The notes beneath the pieces were generated by a model that saw only the letters and a program-made list of their open reading frames with translations, was not told where the DNA came from and searched no databases. The position numbers were made by a program, and so were the translations under genes. Shown here piece by piece: positions 55,901 to 59,112 of a stretch of 64,000 nt of DNA. Origin of the DNA: Escarpia spicata. Its lineage: Eukaryota; Annelida; Polychaeta; Sabellida; Siboglinidae. The stretch covers positions 57,365,823 through 57,429,822 of the forward strand of contig OZ023214.1 of assembly GCA_963995525.1 (NCBI GenBank), written 5' to 3'. The first letter of the stretch is position 1. Each line of letters starts with the position of its first letter.

Positions 55901-57259
55901 GTGCAAGATATCTGTTGATCATATCCCTCTTATTGTTGTGTCAGCAGTGGTCTGAAAGCGTTCAGTGATGGAGTAAATGATGGGGTAAATGACCGTGACA
56001 TCAGTGAAGGGTACATTTATCTGTCTGTGGGAGAATAGCGAAGTGAACAGGTCTTGCATAACAGGACATGGACTTGTACATGGCCTTACTTATGAAGGAT
56101 GTATGTAAACCCAGTATATAATTGTCTTTACATAGCAACTGTCTTTAAGTGCTTTGCTTGCATAGTCGTCTTTATTTAGGTGAGTGACTTCAGCTTTTAA
56201 AGTCAATTCTACCTGAGCATAATTTCAATAACTGCTCATTGACGGCCATTGAGTTTGAATAAGTTGCACCAAGGAAGTGAAACAAGAAGGAAGTCACTGT
56301 CTCACCTGTTCTTATGCACACAGCGATGCCAGTGCAGATGGTGTAGAAGGAAGATGAAGTAATATGTTGTTCATAGCAGCAGGTGTTGATAGCGTTGATT
56401 GTTCTCTCCAGGTTGATGAGCCAGTCGAAGACCCGATGTTCCTGGATGATCCTACTAAAGGTAGTGTTCAATTGTCTTCCTTTTCTATGAGCTTTTTCTA
56501 ATGTATTACCAGTGTTGAAGTGTACAGCACAGTGTGCACGATATATCAAACCTACAATATACCAAAAGGACAGCTAACTAATGTTTGCCAAATTGAAATA
56601 TGTACAGGTTGTGTTGTGATGCTAATTTGTTGTTTGAATTGTTCGATAAGAATATATCAATTCATGAAAATGGTCACCAAGTTGGAATAATATTTAAATA
56701 AAGAAATTTCTTAATTAAAAAATATATTTATGTTTGAATTGTGATGTTGGAAAGTCGAGTTAGGTATGTTGGATTCAAAAAGGTTGAGTAAACACAGAAA
56801 TATTCCTGAATGGTAGAATGAATGTAAGAAGAAGAGAACACCTCAAAACCTGATTGATGGAATCAAGTACTGACAAGCACCAGACAGTCAAATAAACTGA
56901 TTGATGGAATCAAGTTCTGACAAGCACCAGTCAGTCAAATAACCTGATTGATGGAATCAAGTTCTGACAAGCACCAGTCAGTCAAATAACCTGCTTCCCT
57001 CTAAAACCTGGACACCTCTGTTGCAGACTATCAACTCGTATTGAAATGGAGCTATTTTTTTAAACTGTCTCAATGTGGTGATTTTGACAAAAGACAGTCT
57101 GTTTACATAAAAGATGATGTCATTGTAGTAAATACACAGTCATTCACTGTACAGAGGAGATTGTTATGTGGAAAGTGAGAGTTAATTCATACTTTGTTTT
57201 TTGTTCCAGCAGGCCATGTAGAGCATGGATTCAAAGGCACTGGACTGCAAGGACGATGA
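308..57259 (+). CDS. USP48: USP48, ubiquitin-specific peptidase 48, 3' part (20 exons, 5' end outside window)
   Basis: USP48 is a C19-family cysteine protease that removes ubiquitin from proteins; known vertebrate targets include NF-kB RelA and BRCA1-ubiquitylated histone H2A. The exons join as 308-390, 2611-2799, 5556-5660, 6289-6401, 6733-6808, 10166-10277, 11818-11866, 12160-12206, 16755-16874, 22126-22214, 24479-24634, 31323-31447, 31854-32029, 47532-47645, 49110-49231, 50691-50896, 51887-52066, 53219-53347, 56412-56460 and 57210-57259. All phases agree, giving 2290 nt and about 762 residues to a TGA stop. Visible in order: USP His box (SGHYISYI), [15 protein letters not shown], first DUSP ([11 protein letters not shown] to YGGGPRL), second DUSP ([10 protein letters not shown] to the LCHEC region), third DUSP ([15 protein letters not shown] to VYIWPGEW), a basic stretch, a ubiquitin-like fold ([21 protein letters not shown]) and the tail [10 protein letters not shown]. 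The catalytic Cys exons are upstream. Several introns carry splice-site-anchored minisatellites. Assignment rests on family knowledge; no search was run. Confidence 0.95.
391..1137 (+). other. USP48 intron 1, unique part
   Basis: Intron sequence between the exon w1 donor and the 80-bp array. I see no conserved reading frame, transposon end or RNA gene here. Confidence 0.5.
1138..2610 (+). repeat. 80-bp minisatellite made of exon w2 acceptor plus 54 nt of exon w2
   Basis: There are about 18 tandem units of 80 bp (two are 84 bp), and the authentic exon w2 forms a nineteenth. Each unit has CTAACATGTG, the intron end TGTTGTGTAG and then the first 54 nt of the exon (ATGAGGAAGTC to CACCGTGGTCCCAG), so it reads [18 protein letters not shown] before a TAA stop. 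Unit starts step regularly from 1214 to 2582. The last decoy unit (2498-2581) shares ATGAAGAAG and CAGGCCGTA with the real exon, while most distal units have ATGAGGAAG and CAGACTGTA. Growth from the genuine junction is the natural reading. Confidence 0.95.
2611..2799 (+). CDS. USP48: USP48 exon w2, catalytic His box
   Basis: Acceptor TTGTTGTATAG, donor G/gtatgt. It encodes [20 protein letters not shown], then SGHYISYI, whose His (codon 2676-2678) is the catalytic base of the USP triad. WYKFNDEDI follows; the Asn at 2727 occupies the third catalytic position, as in other USP48 proteins. The authentic copy differs from the upstream decoys by continuing past CGCGGTCCGAG into full coding sequence. 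It ends in phase 1. Confidence 0.96.
2800..2961 (+). other. Start of USP48 intron 2
   Basis: A GT-rich run follows the donor; no other feature is seen before the TIR element. Confidence 0.5.
2962..4511. mobile_element. DNA element with 29-bp terminal inverted repeats
   Basis: The left end (2962-2990) and the reverse complement of the right end (4483-4511) match at 27 of 29 positions; the core is GTGTGG, C or T, then GGCCTAGGAAAA. The flanks allow a TA or ATAT target duplication, ambiguous because it merges with the repeat. Inside is an open frame at about 3462-3914 with an acidic segment ([16 protein letters not shown]), and a segment of about 80 bp present twice (near 3887 and 4097). I do not recognise the superfamily; it is probably non-autonomous. 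It lies wholly inside USP48 intron 2. Confidence 0.8.
3462..3914 (+). other. Open frame inside the TIR element, unknown product
   Basis: The frame runs without a stop from after the TAA at 3459-3461 to 3914, with no early ATG. It includes [37 protein letters not shown] and an Asp/Ser-rich acidic stretch. Composition is protein-like, and the opposite strand is also open over part of it. It may be an exon of a transposase or accessory protein of the surrounding element. No family is recognised. Confidence 0.4.
4561..4800 (-). mobile_element. Probable 3' end of a non-LTR retrotransposon, minus strand
   Basis: Read on the minus strand the segment ends in GGGTCAATAAAC followed by a TTC repeat, a typical LINE or SINE tail with a simple-repeat terminus. 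The start near 4800 is approximate. No coding remnant is visible. Confidence 0.5.
4859..4920. repeat. GT/GTGC microsatellite
   Basis: Alternating GT and CGTG units. An (AT)n stretch follows near 5255-5290, and the rest of 4920-5555 is AT-rich intron without recognisable features. Confidence 0.8.
5556..5660 (+). CDS. USP48: USP48 exon w3, end of USP domain
   Basis: Acceptor TTTCAG, donor TCAG/gtatgc. It encodes [15 protein letters not shown] and then [24 protein letters not shown] is the conserved final strand of USP catalytic domains. Phase 1 at both ends. Confidence 0.95.
5661..6288 (+). other. USP48 intron 3
   Basis: Unique-looking intron; no gene, array or transposon end is recognised. 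Confidence 0.5.
6289..6401 (+). CDS. USP48: USP48 exon w4
   Basis: Acceptor TGTGCCAG, donor AGG/gtaagt (strong). It encodes [20 protein letters not shown] and then [18 protein letters not shown], matching the helical linker after the catalytic domain (human counterpart NSKFEEWCIEMAEMR). Phase 1 in, phase 0 out. Confidence 0.93.
6402..6732 (+). other. USP48 intron 4
   Basis: Contains a (CA)n microsatellite near 6498-6522 and ATGC-type simple repeat just before it. Confidence 0.6.
6733..6808 (+). CDS. USP48: USP48 exon w5
   Basis: Acceptor GGTTGCAG, donor AAAG/gtaggt. It encodes [20 protein letters not shown] followed by MPVVK, aligning with the vertebrate KGKAKHEEVKELYQRLP segment between the USP and first DUSP domains. 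Phase 0 in, phase 1 out. Confidence 0.9.
6982..9325. mobile_element. 2.3-kb interspersed repeat, copy A, with a reverse-transcriptase scrap
   Basis: It starts AGTCCTTTGGCCGAAGG and ends CCAAAGGACTTCCGGGCCAC; a second copy with the same ends and much shared interior is at 25228-27562. Only AGTCCTTTGG is inverted at both ends. The interior has a duplicated segment of about 130 bp (7372-7500 and 7500-7630). A minus-strand fragment at about 8280-8490 reads [18 protein letters not shown], a reverse-transcriptase core motif. It looks like a composite or heavily deleted element. Boundaries are approximate. Confidence 0.65.
8277..8489 (-). pseudogene. Reverse-transcriptase fragment of a non-LTR retrotransposon
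   Basis: About 70 residues are open: [20 protein letters not shown], then [20 protein letters not shown]. The D of FIDYKKAFD matches the first catalytic Asp region of LINE reverse transcriptases. There is no YADD box nearby, so this is a remnant. Confidence 0.8.
9326..10165 (+). other. Remainder of USP48 intron 5
   Basis: No recognisable gene or array; low-complexity AT-rich intron. The acceptor TGTTTCAG ends at 10165. Confidence 0.5.
10166..10277 (+). CDS. USP48: USP48 exon w6, first DUSP domain
   Basis: Acceptor TGTTTCAG, donor CAG/gtcaga. It encodes [16 protein letters not shown] and then [17 protein letters not shown]. The W-x-x-x-W and DN-x-x-L-C-x-H pattern is the DUSP signature of USP48. 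Phase 1 in, phase 2 out. Confidence 0.95.
10735..11400. mobile_element. Foldback (inverted-repeat) element in USP48 intron 6
   Basis: A block near 10995-11110 (GATATCACAGTAAAGATAAT, then TTTTGAGTTATTGCCG) is repeated inverted near 11150-11262, giving arms of about 105 bp. A diverged direct copy of the left arm sits at about 10870-10980. Outer arms share TTTAGCATGGCG (near 10790) and CGCCATGCTAAA (near 11320). No target duplication was resolved; the ends are approximate. Confidence 0.6.
11548..11745. repeat. Degenerate ~45-bp tandem repeat
   Basis: About four to five copies of a unit containing GTTATCATTAAAG and TATTCAACAA, just upstream of exon w7. Confidence 0.75.
11818..11866 (+). CDS. USP48: USP48 exon w7, first DUSP domain
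   Basis: Acceptor GTCTTCTAG, donor GCT/gtgagt. It encodes [17 protein letters not shown], aligning without gaps to the vertebrate LHPDKISIMKRISEYAA region. Phase 2 in, phase 0 out. Confidence 0.93.
12160..12206 (+). CDS. USP48: USP48 exon w8, first DUSP domain
   Basis: Acceptor GTGTTTCAG, donor CTCAG/gtttgg. It encodes [22 protein letters not shown] is highly conserved in USP48. It ends in phase 2 and joins w9 to keep the distance to the LCLHC motif equal to that in vertebrates. Confidence 0.93.
12400..13090. repeat. Degenerate TTCCGTTTCAAA-type short repeats
   Basis: Scattered variants of TTCCATTTCAAA / TTCCGTTTCAG occur at irregular spacing in 12405-12600 and again in 12930-13080. A similar style recurs at 53375-53605. 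A SINE-like scrap (TTCTATTGCGCCTAAATCC) with a TAA microsatellite sits at 12817-12860. Between w8 and the 94-bp array I see no coding sequence. Confidence 0.55.
13229..16738. repeat. 94/86-bp minisatellite running up to exon w9
   Basis: About 38 units. The full unit is 94 bp; a variant lacking 8 bp (GTAGACTATGTTAAAATGCGG) is 86 bp. Long and short units alternate in a higher-order order, for example 94-94-86. Each unit ends in a pyrimidine-rich stretch (CATCCTCTTCTACCCCTTCC) and AACTGTAG, a decoy acceptor. The last unit degrades near 16735, leaving the true acceptor (GGTCCACAG, 16754) 16 bp further on. Open frames of 64 codons in each unit pair are a by-product. Confidence 0.97.
16755..16874 (+). 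CDS. USP48: USP48 exon w9, end of first DUSP domain
   Basis: The acceptor CTGGTCCACAG ends at 16754; donor CCACA/gtaagt. Joined to w8 it reads [17 protein letters not shown], the same length as vertebrate PRLTVKALCKECVVERC. An AACTGTAG acceptor at 16738 would need a different w8 donor and would add residues, so I rejected it. It continues [20 protein letters not shown]. Phase 2 at both ends. Confidence 0.9.
16875..17465 (+). other. USP48 intron 9, before the LINE
   Basis: Near 17095-17160 is a segment (TTGTGTTTAATAAACC, then CAATTTGGAAGGTACGACC) that recurs diverged at about 58385-58440, so it is an interspersed repeat. Sequence from about 17190 may already belong to the LINE 5' region. Confidence 0.5.
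17855..19082. mobile_element. hAT-like DNA element nested in the LINE endonuclease
   Basis: The ends are CAGACCTGCCTACC and its inverted partner (reverse complement CAGACCTGCCAACC), 13 of 14 matching. Removing it rejoins the LINE frame as [20 protein letters not shown]. The flanks tgaacc and tggacc may be a short target duplication. A decayed plus-strand frame near 18230-18365 resembles the N-terminal zinc-binding region of hAT transposases (FSYFT then a GGRDN-like stretch after a frame change). The rest of the transposase is absent. Confidence 0.72.
21204..21575 (+). repeat. 62-bp tandem duplication inside LINE coding sequence
   Basis: Six near-identical 62-bp units start at 21204, 21266, 21328, 21390, 21452 and 21514. 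The unit encodes the LINE stretch [17 protein letters not shown]. As 62 is not a multiple of 3, the frame shifts in each copy, so the amplification happened after loss of coding function. Confidence 0.95.
22126..22214 (+). CDS. USP48: USP48 exon w10, second DUSP domain start
   Basis: Acceptor CTCCTACAG, donor AAAG/gtaggt. It encodes [20 protein letters not shown] and then [19 protein letters not shown] is strongly conserved in USP48. Phase 2 in, phase 1 out. The donor is the first base of a 31-bp array. Confidence 0.96.
22215..22935 (+). repeat. 31-bp minisatellite starting at the exon w10 donor
   Basis: About 23 units of GTAGGTGGGTGGGATGAG plus GGTTGGGAGAT. The first unit is the authentic 5' splice site (AAAG/gtaggtaggtggg), and each later unit carries GTAGGT after GAT. 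The two long minus-strand frames here are repeat artefacts; a 31-bp period rotates one peptide through three frames. Confidence 0.96.
22936..23171 (+). other. USP48 intron 10 between array and hAT element
   Basis: Contains two short TATA runs and a CACACA run near 23055-23100; nothing else is recognised. Confidence 0.5.
23172..24462. mobile_element. hAT-type non-autonomous element abutting exon w11
   Basis: Both ends begin CAGTGC (read inward) and share GGCGAGCGATA a little further in: left CAGTGCTTCATG, right reverse complement CAGTGCATTATTG. The flanks ctgtaat and ctgtaac fit a hAT-size target duplication. The right part is rich in GAGCGATAGGGAGC repeats (24330-24445). It carries a 12-copy 57-bp minisatellite. 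No transposase is seen. Its right end lies 16 bp from the exon w11 boundary. Confidence 0.8.
23245..23933. repeat. 57-bp minisatellite, 12 copies, inside the hAT-type element
   Basis: Units of 57 bp contain ATTACGCAAGATTTATTATT and CCGCTAGCCATGCCATGG. The period is a multiple of 3, so long frames stay open on both strands ([19 protein letters not shown] on minus). Very low divergence between units indicates recent expansion. Confidence 0.96.
24479..24634 (+). CDS. USP48: USP48 exon w11, second DUSP domain
   Basis: The acceptor ACAGATTAG ends at 24478, chosen because CACAG at 24473 would be followed by an in-frame stop. Donor CATG/gtcagt. It encodes an acidic linker ([23 protein letters not shown]) and then [15 protein letters not shown], matching vertebrate LNFNEDILCPHG. 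Phase 1 at both ends. Confidence 0.9.
24635..25017 (+). repeat. 20-bp minisatellite starting at the exon w11 donor
   Basis: About 19 units of GTCAGTCACATGACTACATG. The exon ends CTACATG and the intron begins GTCAGTCACATG, so each unit recreates the last 7 exon bases plus the 5' splice site. Variants include CTACGTG/GTCAGT. Confidence 0.96.
25018..25227. repeat. AAT microsatellite with SINE-like scrap
   Basis: ATAATAATAATAATGACAAA is followed by CTTCTATAGCGCCTAAATCC and GAGGCGC, similar to the scrap at 12830. It is a short interspersed repeat of unknown class. Confidence 0.55.
25228..27562. mobile_element. 2.3-kb interspersed repeat, copy B
   Basis: Same ends as copy A (AGTCCTTTGGCCGAAGGG; CCAAAGGACTTCAGGGCC). 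The left part has three copies of a segment of about 130 bp with AACTTTTTCTCTAATTTTGC and AAATCTGTATTTGATTGAAT. It carries a minus-strand reverse-transcriptase scrap near 27000-27090 ([24 protein letters not shown]) where copy A shows a different piece. Regions missing in one copy are present in the other. Confidence 0.65.
27005..27095 (-). pseudogene. Reverse-transcriptase N-terminal fragment
   Basis: On the minus strand, [20 protein letters not shown] and then GIIKPIYTN match the region before the catalytic core in LINE reverse transcriptases. It is short, with stops outside this stretch. Confidence 0.65.
27563..29106 (+). other. USP48 intron 11, middle
   Basis: About 27600-27735 is related, in opposite orientation, to the middle of the MITE at 30588-30932. 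A diverged direct duplication of about 125 bp lies at 28317-28442 and 28470-28590 (GTGATGTAC then TTCCCAG). No coding sequence is seen. Confidence 0.5.
29107..30353. repeat. 54-bp minisatellite, about 23 copies
   Basis: The unit has AGTAATAACATAGGCACACA and ACATTACAGGGCATCCCTGG. Because 54 is divisible by 3, three long frames stay open (429, 421 and 406 codons), one reading [18 protein letters not shown]. Copies differ mostly at two or three positions. It is inside intron 11, away from both splice sites. Confidence 0.96.
30588..30932. mobile_element. MITE with ~55-60 bp terminal inverted repeats
   Basis: The left arm 30588-30648 (TCTAATTTTAAGTACTAAAA, CTTACCTGTCCATG) pairs with the right arm 30879-30932 (CATGGACAGGTAAG, TTAATACTTAAAATTAGA). 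The interior has GCGCATAACCCAC and TGCATTGTGGACTGGATAGG. A related interior lies inverted at 27600-27735. Confidence 0.8.
30933..31322 (+). other. USP48 intron 11, end
   Basis: No recognised feature; it ends with acceptor TTGTGGTTGCAG. Confidence 0.5.
31323..31447 (+). CDS. USP48: USP48 exon w12, second DUSP domain
   Basis: Acceptor GTGGTTGCAG, donor TTTT/gtaatg. It encodes [20 protein letters not shown], then [11 protein letters not shown] and LAALCHECF, matching vertebrate ELCISENERRLVSKEAW and the YFPKAPEF to SQC segment. Phase 1 in, phase 0 out. Confidence 0.95.
31854..32029 (+). CDS. USP48: USP48 exon w13, start of third DUSP domain
   Basis: Acceptor TTTGTAG, donor ATCAA/gtagtc. It encodes [34 protein letters not shown] and [21 protein letters not shown] and LYVIS-x-x-F-x-x-x-W are conserved USP48 signatures. 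Phase 0 in, phase 2 out. Confidence 0.95.
32110..47172. repeat. 15-kb array of 54-bp units with higher-order duplications
   Basis: About 270-280 units of AGCCTAATGGGTGGACCAGA, GCAGTCACATGGACAGTC and TATAGCACTCAGAGAC; a 58-bp variant has an extra AGAC. Blocks are copied: 32495-33376 equals 36171-37052 in translation (offset 3676); 33607-34044 recurs at 37267-37704 and 40606-41043; 38037-39014 recurs at 41268-42245. The 54-bp period keeps long frames open on both strands ([16 protein letters not shown] on minus), an artefact. It starts about 80 bp after the exon w13 donor and shares AGTAGTCATAT with it. Confidence 0.97.
47173..47531 (+). other. USP48 intron 13, end
   Basis: Contains a long TA-rich microsatellite near 47357-47428; otherwise featureless. 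The acceptor is GATATCACAG. Confidence 0.6.
47532..47645 (+). CDS. USP48: USP48 exon w14, third DUSP domain
   Basis: Acceptor ATATCACAG, donor GACAG/gtctgg. It encodes [20 protein letters not shown], then [18 protein letters not shown], matching the vertebrate N-x-x-LLCPHGG-x-x-F segment. Phase 2 at both ends. Confidence 0.94.
47646..47929 (+). other. USP48 intron 14, unique start
   Basis: Contains a GGTGGGTGGGTGGG run near 47790; no other feature is seen. Confidence 0.5.
47930..49109 (+). repeat. 37-bp minisatellite copying the exon w15 acceptor and exon start
   Basis: About 31 units of CTCCCCCCTACAG / GGCTGTGTATACATTGACCC. The authentic junction is CTCCCCCTACAG / GGCTGTGTACATCTGGCC, so each unit has a pyrimidine tract, an AG acceptor and about 12 nt of exon w15. 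The array runs without a break into the exon at 49110. Confidence 0.97.
49110..49231 (+). CDS. USP48: USP48 exon w15, third DUSP domain
   Basis: Acceptor CCCCCTACAG, donor CCAG/gtgagg. It encodes [20 protein letters not shown] and then [12 protein letters not shown]; the WP-x-EW motif matches vertebrate IWPSEWQMIQKLFVVD. Phase 2 in, phase 1 out. Confidence 0.95.
49232..49640 (+). other. USP48 intron 15, start
   Basis: A possible minus-strand LINE tail is at about 49545-49640: read on minus, GTGAGTTCAATAAATTTTAT ends in a TTTTA repeat. Otherwise featureless. Confidence 0.45.
49641..50398. repeat. 66-69-bp minisatellite, about 11 copies
   Basis: The unit has ACATTGTATAATGTTACACT, CCCTGTTTACCTGATGCCC and GATGTACTGGGAGACATTAG. 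It is internal to intron 15 and does not touch a splice site (nearest exon about 290 bp away). Confidence 0.95.
50691..50896 (+). CDS. USP48: USP48 exon w16
   Basis: Acceptor TGTTCCCCAG, donor ACACAG/gtacat. It encodes [20 protein letters not shown], then [14 protein letters not shown] and an acidic stretch [10 protein letters not shown]. It matches the vertebrate LCPECREG-to-ATIYVHKV region after the third DUSP. Phase 1 in, phase 0 out. Confidence 0.94.
50897..51654 (+). other. USP48 intron 16, with a perfect hairpin
   Basis: AT-rich intron. An inverted repeat at 51309-51323 and 51333-51347 (AGGTTGATAGTAGAA and its exact complement, 9-nt loop) is described in the findings. No gene or transposon is recognised. 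Confidence 0.6.
51655..51886 (+). repeat. 20-bp minisatellite ending at the exon w17 acceptor
   Basis: About 12 units of TGTTGACCCCCTGTTGGTGT. The last unit degenerates into CTCTTGATGTTGCTAG, the authentic acceptor at 51886, so the array supplies the pyrimidine tract. Confidence 0.92.
51887..52066 (+). CDS. USP48: USP48 exon w17, basic linker and start of ubiquitin-like domain
   Basis: Acceptor GTTGCTAG, donor CTGGAG/gtgagg. It encodes [20 protein letters not shown], then [20 protein letters not shown] and [11 protein letters not shown]. The basic run ([17 protein letters not shown]) resembles the vertebrate RRSMRHRKVRGEK and may act in nuclear import; TLRTLKLE begins the ubiquitin-like fold. 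Phase 0 at both ends. Confidence 0.95.
52067..52673 (+). repeat. 27-bp minisatellite starting at the exon w17 donor
   Basis: About 22 units of GTGAACACACACACTAGATG plus GCCTCGG. The authentic donor is GAG/gtgaggggtgaacacatg; later units give CTCGG/GTGAAC. The first unit begins within 7 bases of the exon end. Confidence 0.95.
52674..53218 (+). other. USP48 intron 17, rest
   Basis: Contains a possible short interspersed scrap near 52865-52940 (TAATGCGCTATTTATCAGGG). The acceptor is TGTCCTGCAG. Confidence 0.5.
53219..53347 (+). CDS. USP48: USP48 exon w18, ubiquitin-like domain
   Basis: Acceptor GTGTCCTGCAG, donor CTCAAG/gtcagt. It encodes [20 protein letters not shown], then [20 protein letters not shown] and YLK. 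Vertebrate USP48 has [14 protein letters not shown] and an LG-x-x-P-x-S-x-I-x-LK ending, as expected for the ubiquitin-like fold. Phase 0 at both ends. Confidence 0.97.
53686..55640. repeat. 46-bp minisatellite, about 42 copies
   Basis: Unit CACATTCAGGTGGTTATTTA, CCCAACCTACCCTATCATC, ACTTTGT. Variants (TTATTTACC or TTAATTACC; ACACAACC; CAATTTGTCTAATTCAG) recur in groups. Each unit has a pyrimidine-flanked CAG/GTGGTT that could look like an acceptor or a donor. It does not touch exon w18 or w19. Confidence 0.96.
55641..56411 (+). other. USP48 intron 18, end
   Basis: No recognisable feature; it ends with acceptor GTTCTCTCCAG. Confidence 0.5.
56412..56460 (+). CDS. USP48: USP48 exon w19
   Basis: Acceptor TCTCTCCAG, donor AAAG/gtagtg. 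It encodes [16 protein letters not shown], corresponding to the vertebrate ADEPIADYAAMDD region just before the C-terminal tail. Phase 0 in, phase 1 out. Confidence 0.9.
56851..56990. repeat. 47-bp tandem repeat, three copies
   Basis: TGATTGATGGAATCAAGT and TGACAAGCACCAG recur at 56851, 56898 and 56945 inside intron 19. The rest of 56461-57209 holds nothing recognisable. Confidence 0.9.
57210..57259 (+). CDS. USP48: USP48 terminal coding exon w20
   Basis: The acceptor TTGTTCCAG ends at 57209. It encodes [16 protein letters not shown] and a TGA stop at 57257-57259. EEGFKGTGLLGH is the vertebrate C-terminus, so the GFKGTGL match fixes the gene end. A NAGNAG site (CAGCAG, 57207-57212) allows two in-frame acceptors differing by one residue. 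Confidence 0.96.
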
Positions 57260-58110
57260 TCTGGTCACTACTCCGGCCACGCTGGTCATCTTGTAACCAA
57301 CAAAGCACCAAGTGCAGTTTGACTGGACAGTTTTTAGAAAACAGCCCTAGTTTTATTTTCTACACTCTGTAGATGTATTGTTTCCTTGTGAGTCTGATAC
57401 TTATGTACATACAACCAATTGTAGCTACCACGTATTACGTTGGCATGAATTTTTTGTTTTATCATCATATAATATCTACAATGTCACTGGACTTTCAGGA
57501 AGCCAATCTGCTGACCAAACATGATGTTTTCCAACATGCCATTTGTTGGCATATTTATTAGTCAGAAATATGTAATGAATCTATTAAAAACAATGAGAGA
57601 CAACGTGTAGTATTACAGCTGTACATAACAGTAAAAATAGATCTGCATCTGAGTTCATAATTTGTGTTGTTATTTCATGGATTCCTTTAGTTGCTGTGTG
57701 TACTGTAGAGGGTACATCCAGGGTAGTACAGAGGGTTACTGCCAAACCCCCTTCCAGTGAGGTTCACAAGAGTAAGGTATCTTCATTACAACAGTTGAAT
57801 TTATGTATGTCAAATTTTCTTATTTATACTAACAAACAGTATACCTGGTATCAAGATGTGCAGTGGTGTTATTGTTTGAGGAAAAAATGATATATCTTCT
57901 TTTAAAAAAAAGATTTTGTAACATAATGTTGTCTAAGCAGAGCTTGACATTAACGGTTGTCCAGGATTTGTTTAAAGTTTAAACTATGAAATAATGTGTG
58001 CTTATACAAAATTCAACATAAAGCCTGTCAGAATATATAAAGAGGAGAGTGTTCCCTATGTGAATGCTGTATGAACATACATACATCCAAAATAAATGTG
58101 TATAATTTCA
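57260..58110 (+). other. USP48: USP48 3' untranslated region (probable)
   Basis: A candidate polyadenylation signal AATAAA is at 58091-58096. No coding sequence is recognised. The end is inferred only from this hexamer. Confidence 0.5.
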
Positions 58111-58664
58111 TAAAAGCATTCAATTGCTTAAAAAATGGTTATGGTTGTAAATATCAACAAAATTACTGGGTAGCATTCATGGCTAGGATCAATTAAATAA
58201 CAGTATCTAGAATTTATTACAAACAATATTTTGTATTATTAGCAGAATAATTCAGAATTTTGTATGTAGTGTTGAGATAAAATTGTGTTCAGTAAAATGC
58301 CACGACACGTTTAGCTTTTGCATTTTAATTAGTTACAGGGAGGCAGTCTGTTCCTAGTTTATTAATTAATATAATGTTCTTAAGCCAAGTTGTGTTTAGT
58401 AAGCCTGTAACAGCGTTCATAATTTGGAAGGTACAACCACACAGCCAGTTATGGCAATAACACTGGCATTTGATATTTACAGCAATTTTTTGGTGGGACA
58501 AGTAAATTTCTGTTGGGACAAATAAACATGAATTAGTACTTGTCCTACTGGACAAGTGCATTATGGGAGTTAAGTCAAGCCCGGCAAAGCCAATGGTAAA
58601 ATCATATTTAAAATATGATTTATCCAATGAAATAGCATCATTGCATACAGTGATGTATAAAAAG
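58111..58664. other. Downstream flank with interspersed repeat scrap
   Basis: About 58385-58440 (GTTGTGTTTAGTAAGCC, ATAATTTGGAAGGTACAACC) is related to 17095-17160. About 58495-58580 has GGACAAGTAAATTTCTGTTG and TACTTGTCCTACTGGACAAG, another repeat-like block. Confidence 0.5.
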
Positions 58665-59112
58665 GGTGGTGTAGTGGTGTCAGCACTGTTCTTGTGGGTT
58701 GTGCAGTGATGTCAGCACAGTTCTTGTGGGTTGTGCAGTGGTGTCAGCACTGTTCTTGTGGGTTGTGCAGTGGTGTCGGCATTGTTCTCGTGGGTGGTAC
58801 AGTGGTATCTGCACTGTACTCGTGGGTGGTACAATGGTGTCTGCACTGTTCTCATGGGTGGTACAGTGGTGTCTGCACTATTCTCGTGGGTGGTACAGTG
58901 GTGTCTGTACTGTTCTCATGGGTGGTACAGTGGTGTCAGCACTGTTCTCATGGGTTGTGCAGTGGTGTCGGCACTGTTCTTGTGGGTGGTACAGTGGTGT
59001 CAGCACTGTTCTTGTGGGTTGTGCAGTGGTGTCTGCACTGTTCTTGTGGGTGGTAAAGTGGTGTCTGCACTGTTCTTGTTTGTGGCACAGTGGTGTCTGC
59101 ACTGTTCTCAAC
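58665..59112. repeat. 32-bp minisatellite, about 14 copies
   Basis: Unit GTGGTGTCAGCACTGTTCTT plus GTGGGTGGTACA. The frames open through it are artefacts of the period. It joins directly to the 47-bp array. Confidence 0.95.
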
